Source: JBMNQI01 sp050944055 (GTDB taxonomy: Bacteria; Bacillota; Clostridia; Oscillospirales; Oscillospiraceae). From it: 52,552 nucleotides of DNA. Positions 1-7,022 of the stretch are shown one piece after another (within the stretch, counting starts at the first letter, position 1; each line of letters starts with the position of its first letter). The notes under the pieces were generated by a model. That model had not been told where the DNA came from. It did not search any database and was given only the letters and a program-made list of their open reading frames with translations. Location: assembly GCA_050944055.1 (NCBI GenBank), contig JBMNQI010000008.1, forward strand, positions 1 to 52,552, written 5' to 3'. A program made the position numbers and the translations under genes.

Positions 1-224
1 CCGAGAGGCCAGTCAATTTCGCCTCCGTAGAGGGTCGGAAGGCTTACGACCCATTTCGAGGTGTCGATGCCTCCGGCAAAGACCCCGATTATGGGCATGA
101 TGACGTTCTGAACCAGCGAGTTAATTAGGCCGGTGAAGGCGCCGCCGATGATTACGCCGATTGCGAGGTCAAGCATGCTGCCGCGAAGCGCGAATTCTTT
201 GAATTCTTTGCGGAATTTCTTCAT
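1..224 (-). CDS. mscL: Large-conductance mechanosensitive channel MscL (3' end cut by window edge)
   Basis: I translated this by hand from the complement. The product begins MKKFRKEFKEFALRGSMLDL and continues with AIGVIIGGAF and then NSLVQNVIMP. This is the N-terminal amphipathic segment plus first transmembrane helix of MscL, the tension-gated channel that vents solutes on osmotic downshock. About 74 residues are visible of a family length of roughly 120-150, so the second helix lies beyond the edge. The start is the ATG at 224, preceded by an AGGGGGT ribosome site; an ATG at 229 runs straight into a stop. It lies 20 bp downstream of serS on the same strand and may be read from it. Confidence 0.93.
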   Translation of the reverse strand, partial: MKKFRKEFKEFALRGSMLDLAIGVIIGGAFTGLINSLVQNVIMPIIGVFAGGIDTSKWVVSLPTLYGGEIDWPL

Positions 225-244
225 TTCATTACCCCCTGTAATAT

Positions 245-1522
245 TCATCCAATTCTTTCAATGCCATGCATGTACGGCCTGAGAACCTCGGGTATGGTAA
301 CGGATCCGTCTTCATTCTGGTAGTTTTCGAGTATCGCCGCTACTGTGCGGCCGACGGCGACGCCCGAGCCGTTGAGGGTGTGGACGAATCTGGGCTTTTC
401 CGACTTGGACGGCCTGTAGCGTATATTGGCCCTCCGGGCCTGGAAATCGAGGAAGTTGGAGCAGCTGGAAATCTCAACATATCGTTCGTATGAGGGCATC
501 CAAACCTCTATATCGTAGGTTTTCGCGCTTGAGAAGCCAAGGTCGCCGGAGCAGAGCAGCACGACGCGGTACGGAAGCTTCAGAGCCTTCAGAACGCTCT
601 CGGCGTCTCCCGTCAGCTTCTCAAGCTCTTCCATCGAGGTCTCCGGCGTTGTGAACTTGACCAGCTCGACCTTATTGAACTGGTGCTGCCTTATAAGTCC
701 TCTTGTATCCCGCCCCGCGCTGCCGGCCTCCGCCCGGAAGCAGGCTGAATACGCGCAGTATTTTATCGGCAGGTCCTCTCCGTTTAGAATATCGTCCCTG
801 TGGTAGTTGGTGACCGGGACCTCCGCCGTAGGGATCAGGAAGTAGTCCGTGTTCTGGACCTTGAACGCGTCCTCCTCAAACTTGGGGAGCTGCCCCGTCC
901 CGGTCATTGAGGCGCGGTTTGCCATATACGGCGGCAAAAGCTCAAGATATCCGTTCTCCGTCGTGTGCTTGTCGAGGTAGAAGCTTATGACGGCGCGCTC
1001 CAGCGCCGCCCCGAGCCCCTTGTAGAAATGGAAGCGGGCTCCCGTAACCTTAGCGGCCGCTCCGGGGTCGAGGATTCCGAGGCTTTCGCCGAGGTCCCAG
1101 TGCGGCTTTGGCGTAAAGCTGAAGGCCGGGATTTCGCCCCAGCGGCGCTGCTCGAGATTCTCCATATCGTCCCTGCCTGTCGGGACCTCCTGCGCCGGGA
1201 GGTTCGGAAGGTTCATTATGAGCTTTTGCTGCTGCGCCTCCAGCTCGCGCAGCTGGGCTTCAATCTGCTTGATTCCTTCGGCCAGCTGCTTCATCTCATT
1301 GAGAAGCTCGGTCGCGTCGCCTCCCTCCTTTTTTATTTGGGGTATCTTTTTGGAGGCCGCGTTCTGTTCGGCCTTCATAGCGTCGGACCTGGCGATGAGT
1401 TCGCGGCGTCTTGTGTCTATATCCGTAAGCTCGTCCACCACGGGGCCGAAGTCGCCGCTCCTGATGGCGAGTCTTGATTTTACGAATACCGGGTCGTCCC
1501 TGATGAGTCTGATGTCCAGCAT
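245..1522 (-). CDS. serS: Seryl-tRNA synthetase
   Basis: This class II synthetase charges tRNA-Ser with serine in the cytoplasm. The 425-residue length is normal. The N-terminal ~110 residues are a Glu/Lys-rich antiparallel coiled coil, which in this family binds the long variable arm of tRNA-Ser. Motif 2 is seen as FRAEAGSAGRDTRG around residue 260 and motif 3 as GSGVAVGRT near residue 390. The ATG at 1522 follows an AGAGGTG ribosome site. There is no room for a T-box leader in the 87 bp before parB, so regulation by a long leader is unlikely. That gap holds a parS site instead. The gene is co-directional with parB, parA and noc. Confidence 0.97.
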   Translation of the reverse strand: MLDIRLIRDDPVFVKSRLAIRSGDFGPVVDELTDIDTRRRELIARSDAMKAEQNAASKKIPQIKKEGGDATELLNEMKQLAEGIKQIEAQLRELEAQQQKLIMNLPNLPAQEVPTGRDDMENLEQRRWGEIPAFSFTPKPHWDLGESLGILDPGAAAKVTGARFHFYKGLGAALERAVISFYLDKHTTENGYLELLPPYMANRASMTGTGQLPKFEEDAFKVQNTDYFLIPTAEVPVTNYHRDDILNGEDLPIKYCAYSACFRAEAGSAGRDTRGLIRQHQFNKVELVKFTTPETSMEELEKLTGDAESVLKALKLPYRVVLLCSGDLGFSSAKTYDIEVWMPSYERYVEISSCSNFLDFQARRANIRYRPSKSEKPRFVHTLNGSGVAVGRTVAAILENYQNEDGSVTIPEVLRPYMHGIERIG

Positions 1523-1575
1523 CTAAAGCACCTCTTATGATAGTACAAAATTAATAACGGCGCCTCTTCCCGCCG

Positions 1576-1591
1576 TGTTTCACGTGAAACA
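1576..1591. other. parS centromere site 1
   Basis: The 16-bp palindrome TGTTTCACGTGAAACA is a perfect match to the established Spo0J/ParB loading site. It lies between serS and the end of parB. ParB dimers load here and spread for origin segregation. Confidence 0.95.
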
Positions 1592-1609
1592 AGCATTCGC
1601 GCGCAGCGC

Positions 1610-2461
1610 TCAGGCATTCAGCTTACGCAGAGCCGACGCGAGGGCCTCAAGATCGTCGCCGCCGTAATACTCGATTTCAAGGCGGCCCTTTCTTTTCCCG
1701 CTGACTATACGCACTCTTCGCCCGACACAGGCGGAAAGCTCCCTTTCAAGATCGCCCATATAGTCCGCCTCAAGCGGCTTTGCGGGCTTGGGCCTTATTT
1801 TTTTCTCGGAGGCCGCCATTTTCGCGCAGAATGTCTCGGCCTGGCGGACCGAAAGCCCCCGTTCGCGTATAATACGCGATGCGCGCAGCTGAGACACGCT
1901 GCCTTCAAGCTTGAGTATGGCGCGCGCGTGCCCGGCTGTAAGATCTCCGGCTTCAAGCTCCTCAAGAATCGGCTCCGGGAGCGAAAGCAGCCTGAGAGAG
2001 TTGGCAACGGCGCTGCGCGAGCGCCCGACGCGGGAGGCCGCCTCCTCCTGGGTAAGCCCGTAGCGGCTTATAAGCTTCCTGAAGCCCTCCGCTTCCTCAA
2101 TTGGGTTTAAGTCTTCGCGCTGCAAATTTTCTATAAGCGCCATCTCCGTCGCGGTCTGCTCGTCGACGTCGACCACAAGCGCCGGTATTTCGCTGATTCC
2201 GGCTATCCGCGCGGCGCGCCACCGCCTCTCCCCCGCTATTATGCGGTAGTACCCTGTAGACAGGCGGCGGACGGTTATGGGCTGAATGACTCCGTGGAGT
2301 TTTATAGAATCGGCAAGCTCGTTAAGCTTCTGCTCGTCAAAGCGGCGGCGCGGCTGGTCTGGAGCCGCCTCCACCTGCTCCAGGGGCAGCATGACGCTGC
2401 CCTCGGTATCGTGAAGCGCGGCGTCTCCTAAAAGGGCGCCAAGGCCCTTGCCTAAACCCAT
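1610..2461 (-). CDS. parB: Chromosome partitioning protein ParB / Spo0J
   Basis: A 283-residue ParB-family CTPase that binds parS and loads SMC at the origin. It opens with the typical MGLGKGLGALLG. The CTP-binding ParB/Srx motif GERRWR is at residues 77-82. The DNA-binding helix-turn-helix (about residues 136-160) reads GRSRSAVANSLRLL and is followed by TAGHARAI. The Arg in RSRS and the Gly in AGHAR are the residues associated with parS rather than Noc-site specificity, which separates it from the second ParB-like gene upstream. The ATG at 2461 follows AAAGGAGG. It is downstream of parA in the usual soj-spo0J order, with one parS site on each side of the pair. Confidence 0.97.
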   Translation of the reverse strand: MGLGKGLGALLGDAALHDTEGSVMLPLEQVEAAPDQPRRRFDEQKLNELADSIKLHGVIQPITVRRLSTGYYRIIAGERRWRAARIAGISEIPALVVDVDEQTATEMALIENLQREDLNPIEEAEGFRKLISRYGLTQEEAASRVGRSRSAVANSLRLLSLPEPILEELEAGDLTAGHARAILKLEGSVSQLRASRIIRERGLSVRQAETFCAKMAASEKKIRPKPAKPLEADYMGDLERELSACVGRRVRIVSGKRKGRLEIEYYGGDDLEALASALRKLNA

Positions 2462-2538
2462 ATAAATGCCTCCTTTTGCGCGGCGAATTCCGCATAGTTA
2501 AGCCGCGCAACGTAAATTCGGTTTCACTGTCCGAATAC

Positions 2539-3297
2539 CTATAGTATGTTCCCGACGAAATATTCCGCCAGCTCCATATACGCCTTCGCCCCTCTGGCGA
2601 ATTTGTCCAGCGCCAGGGCAGGCTTTCCGTGGCTGGGAGCTTCGGAGAGGCGCACGTTCCGCGGTATAATGACGGGACAGACCTTCGCGCCGAAATGGCG
2701 CTTGACCTCCTCGGCGACCTGAAGCGAGAGGACCGTGCGGCCGTCGTACATCGTAAGTATCAGCGCGTCGAGTACAATATTCGGATTGAGAGAGCGTTTT
2801 ATGATCCTGACAGTCGCCATAAGGTCGCTCAGGCCCTCGAGGGCGTAGTATTCGCACTGGACGGGGACGATTATGCCGTCCGCCGCGCAAAGCCCGTTGA
2901 CCGTCAGCAGCTCGAGCGACGGCGGGCAATCAATAAGCACCGCGTCGTAGCGGTCCTTCAGCCTGTCTATCGCGCTCTTTAGAAGATGTTCCCTGTCGGG
3001 TATGCCGACCATCTCGACTCCCGCGCCGGCGAGCGACTTGTTTGAGGGAAGAATATCCCCGTAAGTAGTTTTCACGACTGTCGCGGCGGGGTCAGCCCCG
3101 TTTATCAAAACGTCATACACCGAGGAGCGGAGCGCGTTTTTATCCACGCCGTAGCCGGAAGTGGCGTTCGCCTGCGGGTCAAAGTCGCACAGCAGCGTCT
3201 TCTTCCCGAGCAGCCCAAGCGAATACGCTAGGTTTACGCATGTCGTAGTCTTGCCTACGCCGCCCTTTTGATTAACGACCGCCATCACACGTGCCAC
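2539..3297 (-). CDS. parA: Chromosome partitioning ATPase ParA / Soj
   Basis: A 252-residue ParA-type ATPase with deviant Walker A KGGVGKTT (residues 11-18), the DFDPQANATSG switch and the IDCPPSLELLT Walker B region. With ParB it acts in origin segregation, and in Firmicutes Soj also modulates DnaA activity. The start is the GTG at 3297, because AAGGAG sits 7 nt upstream of it; an in-frame ATG at 3285 is not as well placed. The gap to parB is 77 bp, consistent with one transcript. Confidence 0.97.
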   Translation of the reverse strand: MARVMAVVNQKGGVGKTTTCVNLAYSLGLLGKKTLLCDFDPQANATSGYGVDKNALRSSVYDVLINGADPAATVVKTTYGDILPSNKSLAGAGVEMVGIPDREHLLKSAIDRLKDRYDAVLIDCPPSLELLTVNGLCAADGIIVPVQCEYYALEGLSDLMATVRIIKRSLNPNIVLDALILTMYDGRTVLSLQVAEEVKRHFGAKVCPVIIPRNVRLSEAPSHGKPALALDKFARGAKAYMELAEYFVGNIL

Positions 3298-3359
3298 CGA
3301 ATCACTCCTTAATATTGGCGTAATGCGATTATATCATCGGAGGAAAATAAATACAAGCC

Positions 3360-3375
3360 TGTTTCACGTGAAACA
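3360..3375. other. parS centromere site 2
   Basis: A second perfect TGTTTCACGTGAAACA copy, in the gap between noc and parA. With site 1 it brackets parA-parB. Confidence 0.95.
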
Positions 3376-3404
3376 CCCCGGCAGCTTTATCAGAGCCGGG
3401 GGTG
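3374..3404 (-). terminator. Possible terminator hairpin after noc
   Basis: CACCCCGGC pairs with GCCGGGGGTG across a 12-nt loop. On the minus strand only a short TTT follows, and that lies inside parS site 2. It could be a weak terminator after noc or simply a structure next to parS. Confidence 0.35.
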
Positions 3405-3482
3405 CTTTAGCGGCCGCGCGGGCTCAACGCCTGTAGCACAGTCAGGCCCGCAGCGCGAACTGGTTTGTATATCTGACGCGGC

Positions 3483-4292
3483 CTATTTTGGAATTGTTAT
3501 CGTGAGCGTGATCTCCTTTTCCGTTTCGCGGCGCGCCATCTGCGCATTAATACCCGAATGCCTCATTAAATCGAGGCCCTTATTTACGGAGTTTATAAAA
3601 AGCCGCACGTCCTTCATTACGAATATCCTCTTCCTGTCCTCGGAGAGCGAGCGGCCCTCGTGCCTTATCAGGAAGGAATCTATAAAGCTCTCCGTTTTGG
3701 CGACGTTCATGTCGGAGCGTATCACCTCGACGAGGACCGCCAGGCGCTCCTCGTCTGTCTGCAGGCGCAAAAGCGCGCGGGCGTGCCTCTCTGTAAGCTG
3801 GTACTGCCTGATCTTTGATACGACCTCGGGCGACAGGCGCAGCAGGCGCAGCTTGTTCGCCACCGAGGACTGGGACTTGCCCAGCTTTTTTGCGGCCTCG
3901 TCCTGCGACCAGCCGGAAATCCTCATCAGCTTTGCCAGGCCCTCGGCCTCCTCGAAGCAGTCTAAATCCCTCCTCTGGAGGTTTTCTATGAGCGCCAGCA
4001 GGCCGGACTGTATGCCGTCCACGTCGAGGACTATGCACGGCACGCTGGTCAGGCCGGCGAGCTTTGAAGCCCGGAGGCGCCTCTCGCCCGCTACAAGCTC
4101 ATACCCAAGGCTTGTCCGCCTTACGGATATGGGCTGCAGTATCCCGTGCCTCGCTATGGATATGGCCAGCTCCTCCAGGCCGCGCAGGTCGAAAACCTTG
4201 CGCGGCTGCGCCGGGTTCGGAACGATTTCGTTAATGTTTATGTAAACCACAGAGTCGCTTTCGAAGCAGTTTTTTGCCGGTGTTGCCGCCAT
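3483..4292 (-). CDS. noc: Nucleoid occlusion protein Noc (ParB paralogue)
   Basis: A 269-residue second ParB-family protein. The CTP motif GERRLR is at residues 69-74. The helix-turn-helix at 128-152 reads GKSQSSVANKLRLL, followed by TERHARA at 167-173. The Gln and Lys in QSSVANK and the Arg in ERHARA match Noc-type DNA specificity rather than parS specificity. The gene order noc-parA-parB is the conserved Firmicute order. Known Noc blocks FtsZ assembly over the nucleoid and uses an N-terminal amphipathic helix to reach the membrane. The N-terminus here (MAATPAKNCFESDS) does not look amphipathic, so membrane targeting is uncertain. The ATG at 4292 has GGAGTG upstream. Confidence 0.88.
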   Translation of the reverse strand: MAATPAKNCFESDSVVYININEIVPNPAQPRKVFDLRGLEELAISIARHGILQPISVRRTSLGYELVAGERRLRASKLAGLTSVPCIVLDVDGIQSGLLALIENLQRRDLDCFEEAEGLAKLMRISGWSQDEAAKKLGKSQSSVANKLRLLRLSPEVVSKIRQYQLTERHARALLRLQTDEERLAVLVEVIRSDMNVAKTESFIDSFLIRHEGRSLSEDRKRIFVMKDVRLFINSVNKGLDLMRHSGINAQMARRETEKEITLTITIPK

Positions 4293-4392
4293 ATCATTTC
4301 CACTCCTTATTCACGATTTTCCGTCCGGTTCAGCTTATTTATTATCATATCAGTTTATGCGGCAAAACCGAATGAATTAGGTCGAAGGAAAT

Positions 4393-4451
4393 GCAAAAGC
4401 TCAAGATATTATGTCGGGAAATAATATCGACACAATATCTTGTGCTGTTGC
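4393..4451. repeat. Long imperfect inverted repeat between noc and gpr
   Basis: Arms at 4393-4416 and 4428-4451 match at 21 of 24 positions, with one of the three mismatches a possible G-T pair. The loop is 11 nt. The core is AAGATATT/AATATCTT. It lies 9 bp past the gpr stop and could act as a gpr terminator, although the stem is AT-rich and only a weak pyrimidine run follows on the minus strand. Confidence 0.75.
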
Positions 4452-4460
4452 AAGCCTGTT

Positions 4461-5369
4461 TTATGATAAGAACATTGTCACGTCGTTTATCGTCAGATTC
4501 TTCTGCAGAGCGATGTTCAGCGCGTATCCGACCAGGCGGCTCAGGTCCACGATATCGTTGTCAATTGTTCGGGGTGTTACGATCATATCGCCCGCGGCTT
4601 TTCTAAGCTCGTCCTCATCGACATTACGTAAACCCGCGCTCTTGTCGAGCTCAATTGCGAGCGTCGCGGCGTCAACTACGGTCGGTATGCCTACGGCGAT
4701 AACGGGCACTCCAAGTGTCGCCTGGTCAAGGGCCTCCCTGTTATTTCCTACGCCCGAGCCGGGCGATATGCCCGTGTCGGAGATCTGGACCGTGGTGCAG
4801 ACTCGGGCGGGCGACATCGAGGCAAGCGCGTCGACGGCGATTACGGTGGCGGGCTTTATTTTCTCCGCCACAGAGCGCACTATCTCAAAGCTCTCGACGC
4901 CCGTCGTGCCGAGGACGCCCGGGGCGACTGCGGCGACGGGGCGGAACGCGCCGAAATCCTGGGGTGAGCGCTCCACGAGGTGGCGCGTCACCATTACGTT
5001 CTGGGCGGCGCGGGGGCCCAGGGCGTCCGGCGTGATGGCGCTGTTGCCGAGGCCCGCGACAAGTATAAGCGCGCCTTCGTCCACTTGCAGCATGGGGCGC
5101 AGCTGGTCGCTGATAGCGTTGACGGCCCTCTCAAAAGCGTCGTCCGTATGCTGGCGGAAGCCTTCGAGCGTAAGCGTATGATAGGTGCCGCGCGGCTTAT
5201 TGAGCGCTTTCGAGCCTTCGTCGTCGATTATCTCCACGGTTGTAAGAGGGTACCCGTGCGCCACCGAATCGCGCGCCTTGACGCCGGGCAGCTCCGTCGT
5301 CTTTTCAGCCGCCTGCTCCCACAGCTCACGGGCTTCGACCGCGAGGTCGGTTCTTGGTTGTCTTTTCAT
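4461..5369 (-). CDS. gpr: Germination protease GPR (spore endopeptidase)
   Basis: GPR degrades small acid-soluble proteins when a spore germinates; the family is an atypical aspartic-type protease activated by autocleavage of a propeptide. Visible signatures are RTDLAVEA at the N-terminus, GLGNSAITPDALGP, and AVDALASM further on, which contain the conserved aspartates. From the ATG at 5369 (AAGGA 9 nt upstream) the protein is 302 residues. An upstream in-frame start at 5414 would add 15 residues including a Cys but has a poorer ribosome site. If the start is 5369, only six residues precede TDLA, so the propeptide would be very short. This gene is the main evidence that the host sporulates. 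Confidence 0.93.
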   Translation of the reverse strand: MKRQPRTDLAVEARELWEQAAEKTTELPGVKARDSVAHGYPLTTVEIIDDEGSKALNKPRGTYHTLTLEGFRQHTDDAFERAVNAISDQLRPMLQVDEGALILVAGLGNSAITPDALGPRAAQNVMVTRHLVERSPQDFGAFRPVAAVAPGVLGTTGVESFEIVRSVAEKIKPATVIAVDALASMSPARVCTTVQISDTGISPGSGVGNNREALDQATLGVPVIAVGIPTVVDAATLAIELDKSAGLRNVDEDELRKAAGDMIVTPRTIDNDIVDLSRLVGYALNIALQKNLTINDVTMFLS

Positions 5370-5440
5370 AAGCACACATCCTTCAGGATATTTTCCACAC
5401 ACATTTTCCCCCAATCCGCTCTGAAATATGAAAAAAAGCC

Positions 5441-5469
5441 TTGCAATTTACAAACAGTCATGGTAGAAT
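5441..5469 (+). promoter_or_regulatory. Sigma-A-type promoter of rpsT
   Basis: TTGCAA, a 17-bp spacer, then TAGAAT, placed 33 bp before the rpsT start codon. Confidence 0.8.
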
Positions 5470-5502
5470 ACGAATCTGCAAACATGGAAGGAGGTTAGTG
5501 GC

Positions 5503-5769
5503 TTGCCGAACATTAAATCCGCTGAAAAGCGCGTCCTGATTGCCAGAGTACGCAGCGCCATGAACAAAGCGGTTAAGACGAATCTTAGGACGAATCTCAA
5601 AAAGTTCGACGCGGCTGTCGCCGCTGGCAATAAAGAAGCGGCCGAGAGTTGCTACAGGGTTGCCGTCAGCACAATTGATAAGGCCGTAAAGCGCGGCGTT
5701 CTCCATAAAAACAATGCGGCTCACAAAAAGAGCTCGGCTTCTAAGAAGCTCAATTCCATGAACGCCTGA
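5503..5769 (+). CDS. rpsT: 30S ribosomal protein S20
   Basis: An 88-residue, very basic, helical protein with the S20 signature MPNIKSAEKRV at the start and KNNAAHKKSS near the end. It binds 16S rRNA early in small-subunit assembly. The start is TTG at 5503, preceded by a strong GGAAGGAGG. E. coli rpsT also uses UUG, where the weak codon is tied to translational autocontrol; whether that holds here is inference. It stands alone, with its own promoter and a terminator 12 bp after the stop, and is divergent from gpr. Confidence 0.97.
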   Translation: MPNIKSAEKRVLIARVRSAMNKAVKTNLRTNLKKFDAAVAAGNKEAAESCYRVAVSTIDKAVKRGVLHKNNAAHKKSSASKKLNSMNA

Positions 5770-5781
5770 CCTAAACAGAAA

Positions 5782-5808
5782 CGGGACGCTTTAGCGTCCC
5801 GCTTTTTT
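5782..5808 (+). terminator. Rho-independent terminator of rpsT
   Basis: GGGACGC TTTA GCGTCCC stem-loop with an extra outer C-G pair, followed by six T. It ends the rpsT transcript. Confidence 0.92.
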
Positions 5809-5846
5809 ATTGGCGTAATAGCCGTTTTTACGGCAGCTTCGGCCCT

Positions 5847-6878
5847 CTATTCGATGTATACGCGTTTAATGCCCTTCGCGCTCATAGGGTCCGCGGGAAT
5901 TTGCGCCTGCGTCCCGGCGGCGCAGCGCAGCTTCGTTACGTCTGCAACTATGCAGCCCTGCTGCGGCCTGCCCAGAACCCGCGCCTTCTGGCCGTCTATA
6001 TTGACAAAGCGCCGGGATATGCCGGGCCTTCCTCCCGGCTTTTTAAAGCAGCCGTTATAGGTTCCCGCGGGGAAAAGCCCGATTTTTCTGGGCCTTTTCG
6101 TCTTATAGCTGCCGAGCCGGTATCCCTTGGGCACCCAGCGCACCTCGTCTGCCCAGGCCTCTACCCACGCGGCGTCTCGAAGGGCGCGTCCCGCTTTCCC
6201 CCGGCCGCCGCGGAACAGTGCCGAGCCTATGCAGACGGCGTCGAGCCCCGTAAGCAGGCCGTCCCGCATCAGCGCCCCGGCCCCGCAGGCGTGAATGACC
6301 CCGGTTTCGTATCCGGCGGCCTGTATTTCCCTGACGAATGCCAAAAATTCCTCCATTTGGCGGCCGCCCCTGAATCTTTGAAGTTTAAAGCCGGAAAAAT
6401 CAGTGTAAACACCCGAAACGGCCAGGCCGGGCATATACTGATAGACAGCCAGGACCTTGTCGAGCTCCGAGTTTAAAAACCCGCAGCCGGCGCCCGTATC
6501 GAGCCTGAGGTGGACGGCGGCGACGGAGCCCCGGGCCTCTGCCACGCCGTTTAACGCGACAGCGGCGTCGTTTGAGCCGACGGTGCAGATTACGCTAATA
6601 TCCAGAAGCTCCTCAAGCTCGTTCCTGTCCGACACGGAGCGCAGCATGAGTATATCCTCGTCGACAAGCCCGGCGGCACGCAGCCTCCCCGCATCCTCCG
6701 CCTCGTTGACGCAGAAGCAGCGCGTTCCGTTTTCACGCAGGAGCAGCGCCATCTCCTCAAGCCCCAGGCCGTAAGCATCGTATTCAAGGACGGCATATAT
6801 TTCCGCGCTTCCCGCCCGGGTGCGCAGCTCGGTAAGGTTTGACCTTACGATCTGACGGTCCACAATAAGCCTTTTCAT
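5847..6878 (-). CDS. Alanine-racemase-like protein lacking catalytic residues
   Basis: 343 residues with the layout of fold-III alanine racemase: an N-terminal TIM barrel and a C-terminal beta domain. It is clearly recognisable (AVLEYDAYGLG, VHLRLDTGAG, VHACGAGALMR, VADVTKL). Several key residues are changed. The PLP Schiff-base lysine of AVVKANAYGHG is Glu32. The lysine and arginine of the LKMDTGMGRLG segment become Arg and Cys/Gly. The RPGIALYG phosphate and pyridine contacts become CIGSALFRG. The catalytic Tyr of V-S-Y-G-R-T aligns with Ser in LGSYKT. Ordinary racemase or PLP chemistry is therefore not expected, and the role is unknown. The ATG at 6878 follows AAAGGCGG. It is convergent with rpsT and divergent from miaB, with its own promoter. 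Confidence 0.85.
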   Translation of the reverse strand: MKRLIVDRQIVRSNLTELRTRAGSAEIYAVLEYDAYGLGLEEMALLLRENGTRCFCVNEAEDAGRLRAAGLVDEDILMLRSVSDRNELEELLDISVICTVGSNDAAVALNGVAEARGSVAAVHLRLDTGAGCGFLNSELDKVLAVYQYMPGLAVSGVYTDFSGFKLQRFRGGRQMEEFLAFVREIQAAGYETGVIHACGAGALMRDGLLTGLDAVCIGSALFRGGRGKAGRALRDAAWVEAWADEVRWVPKGYRLGSYKTKRPRKIGLFPAGTYNGCFKKPGGRPGISRRFVNIDGQKARVLGRPQQGCIVADVTKLRCAAGTQAQIPADPMSAKGIKRVYIE

Positions 6879-6912
6879 ATTACGCCGCCTTTCAATTATT
6901 TAATTAACTACT

Positions 6913-6942
6913 AATCTATCACCCGCCTCGCCGTTTAGTCAA
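6913..6942 (-). promoter_or_regulatory. Promoter of the racemase-like gene
   Basis: On the minus strand: TTGACT (6942-6937), an 18-bp spacer, TAGATT (6918-6913). Back-to-back with the miaB promoter, whose -35 begins 8 bp away. Confidence 0.6.
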
Positions 6943-6949
6943 TAACTTC

Positions 6950-6978
6950 TTGATAACGAAGTCGAAAAATGGTAAAAT
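6950..6978 (+). promoter_or_regulatory. Sigma-A-type promoter of miaB
   Basis: TTGATA, a 17-bp spacer, TAAAAT. The predicted transcript starts near 6985, which rules out an ATG at 6969 as the miaB start. Confidence 0.75.
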
Positions 6979-7022
6979 ATATTATTAACTTCTGCGCTGC
7001 CGGCGGGCAGGGGAGCGAATCT

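Noticed and set aside
1523..1609. T-box leader for serS
   Set aside because: The gap is only 87 bp and holds parS; no antiterminator or specifier structure fits.
6969..7022. Upstream ATG as miaB start
   Set aside because: It lies inside the promoter (-10 at 6973-6978) and has no ribosome site.
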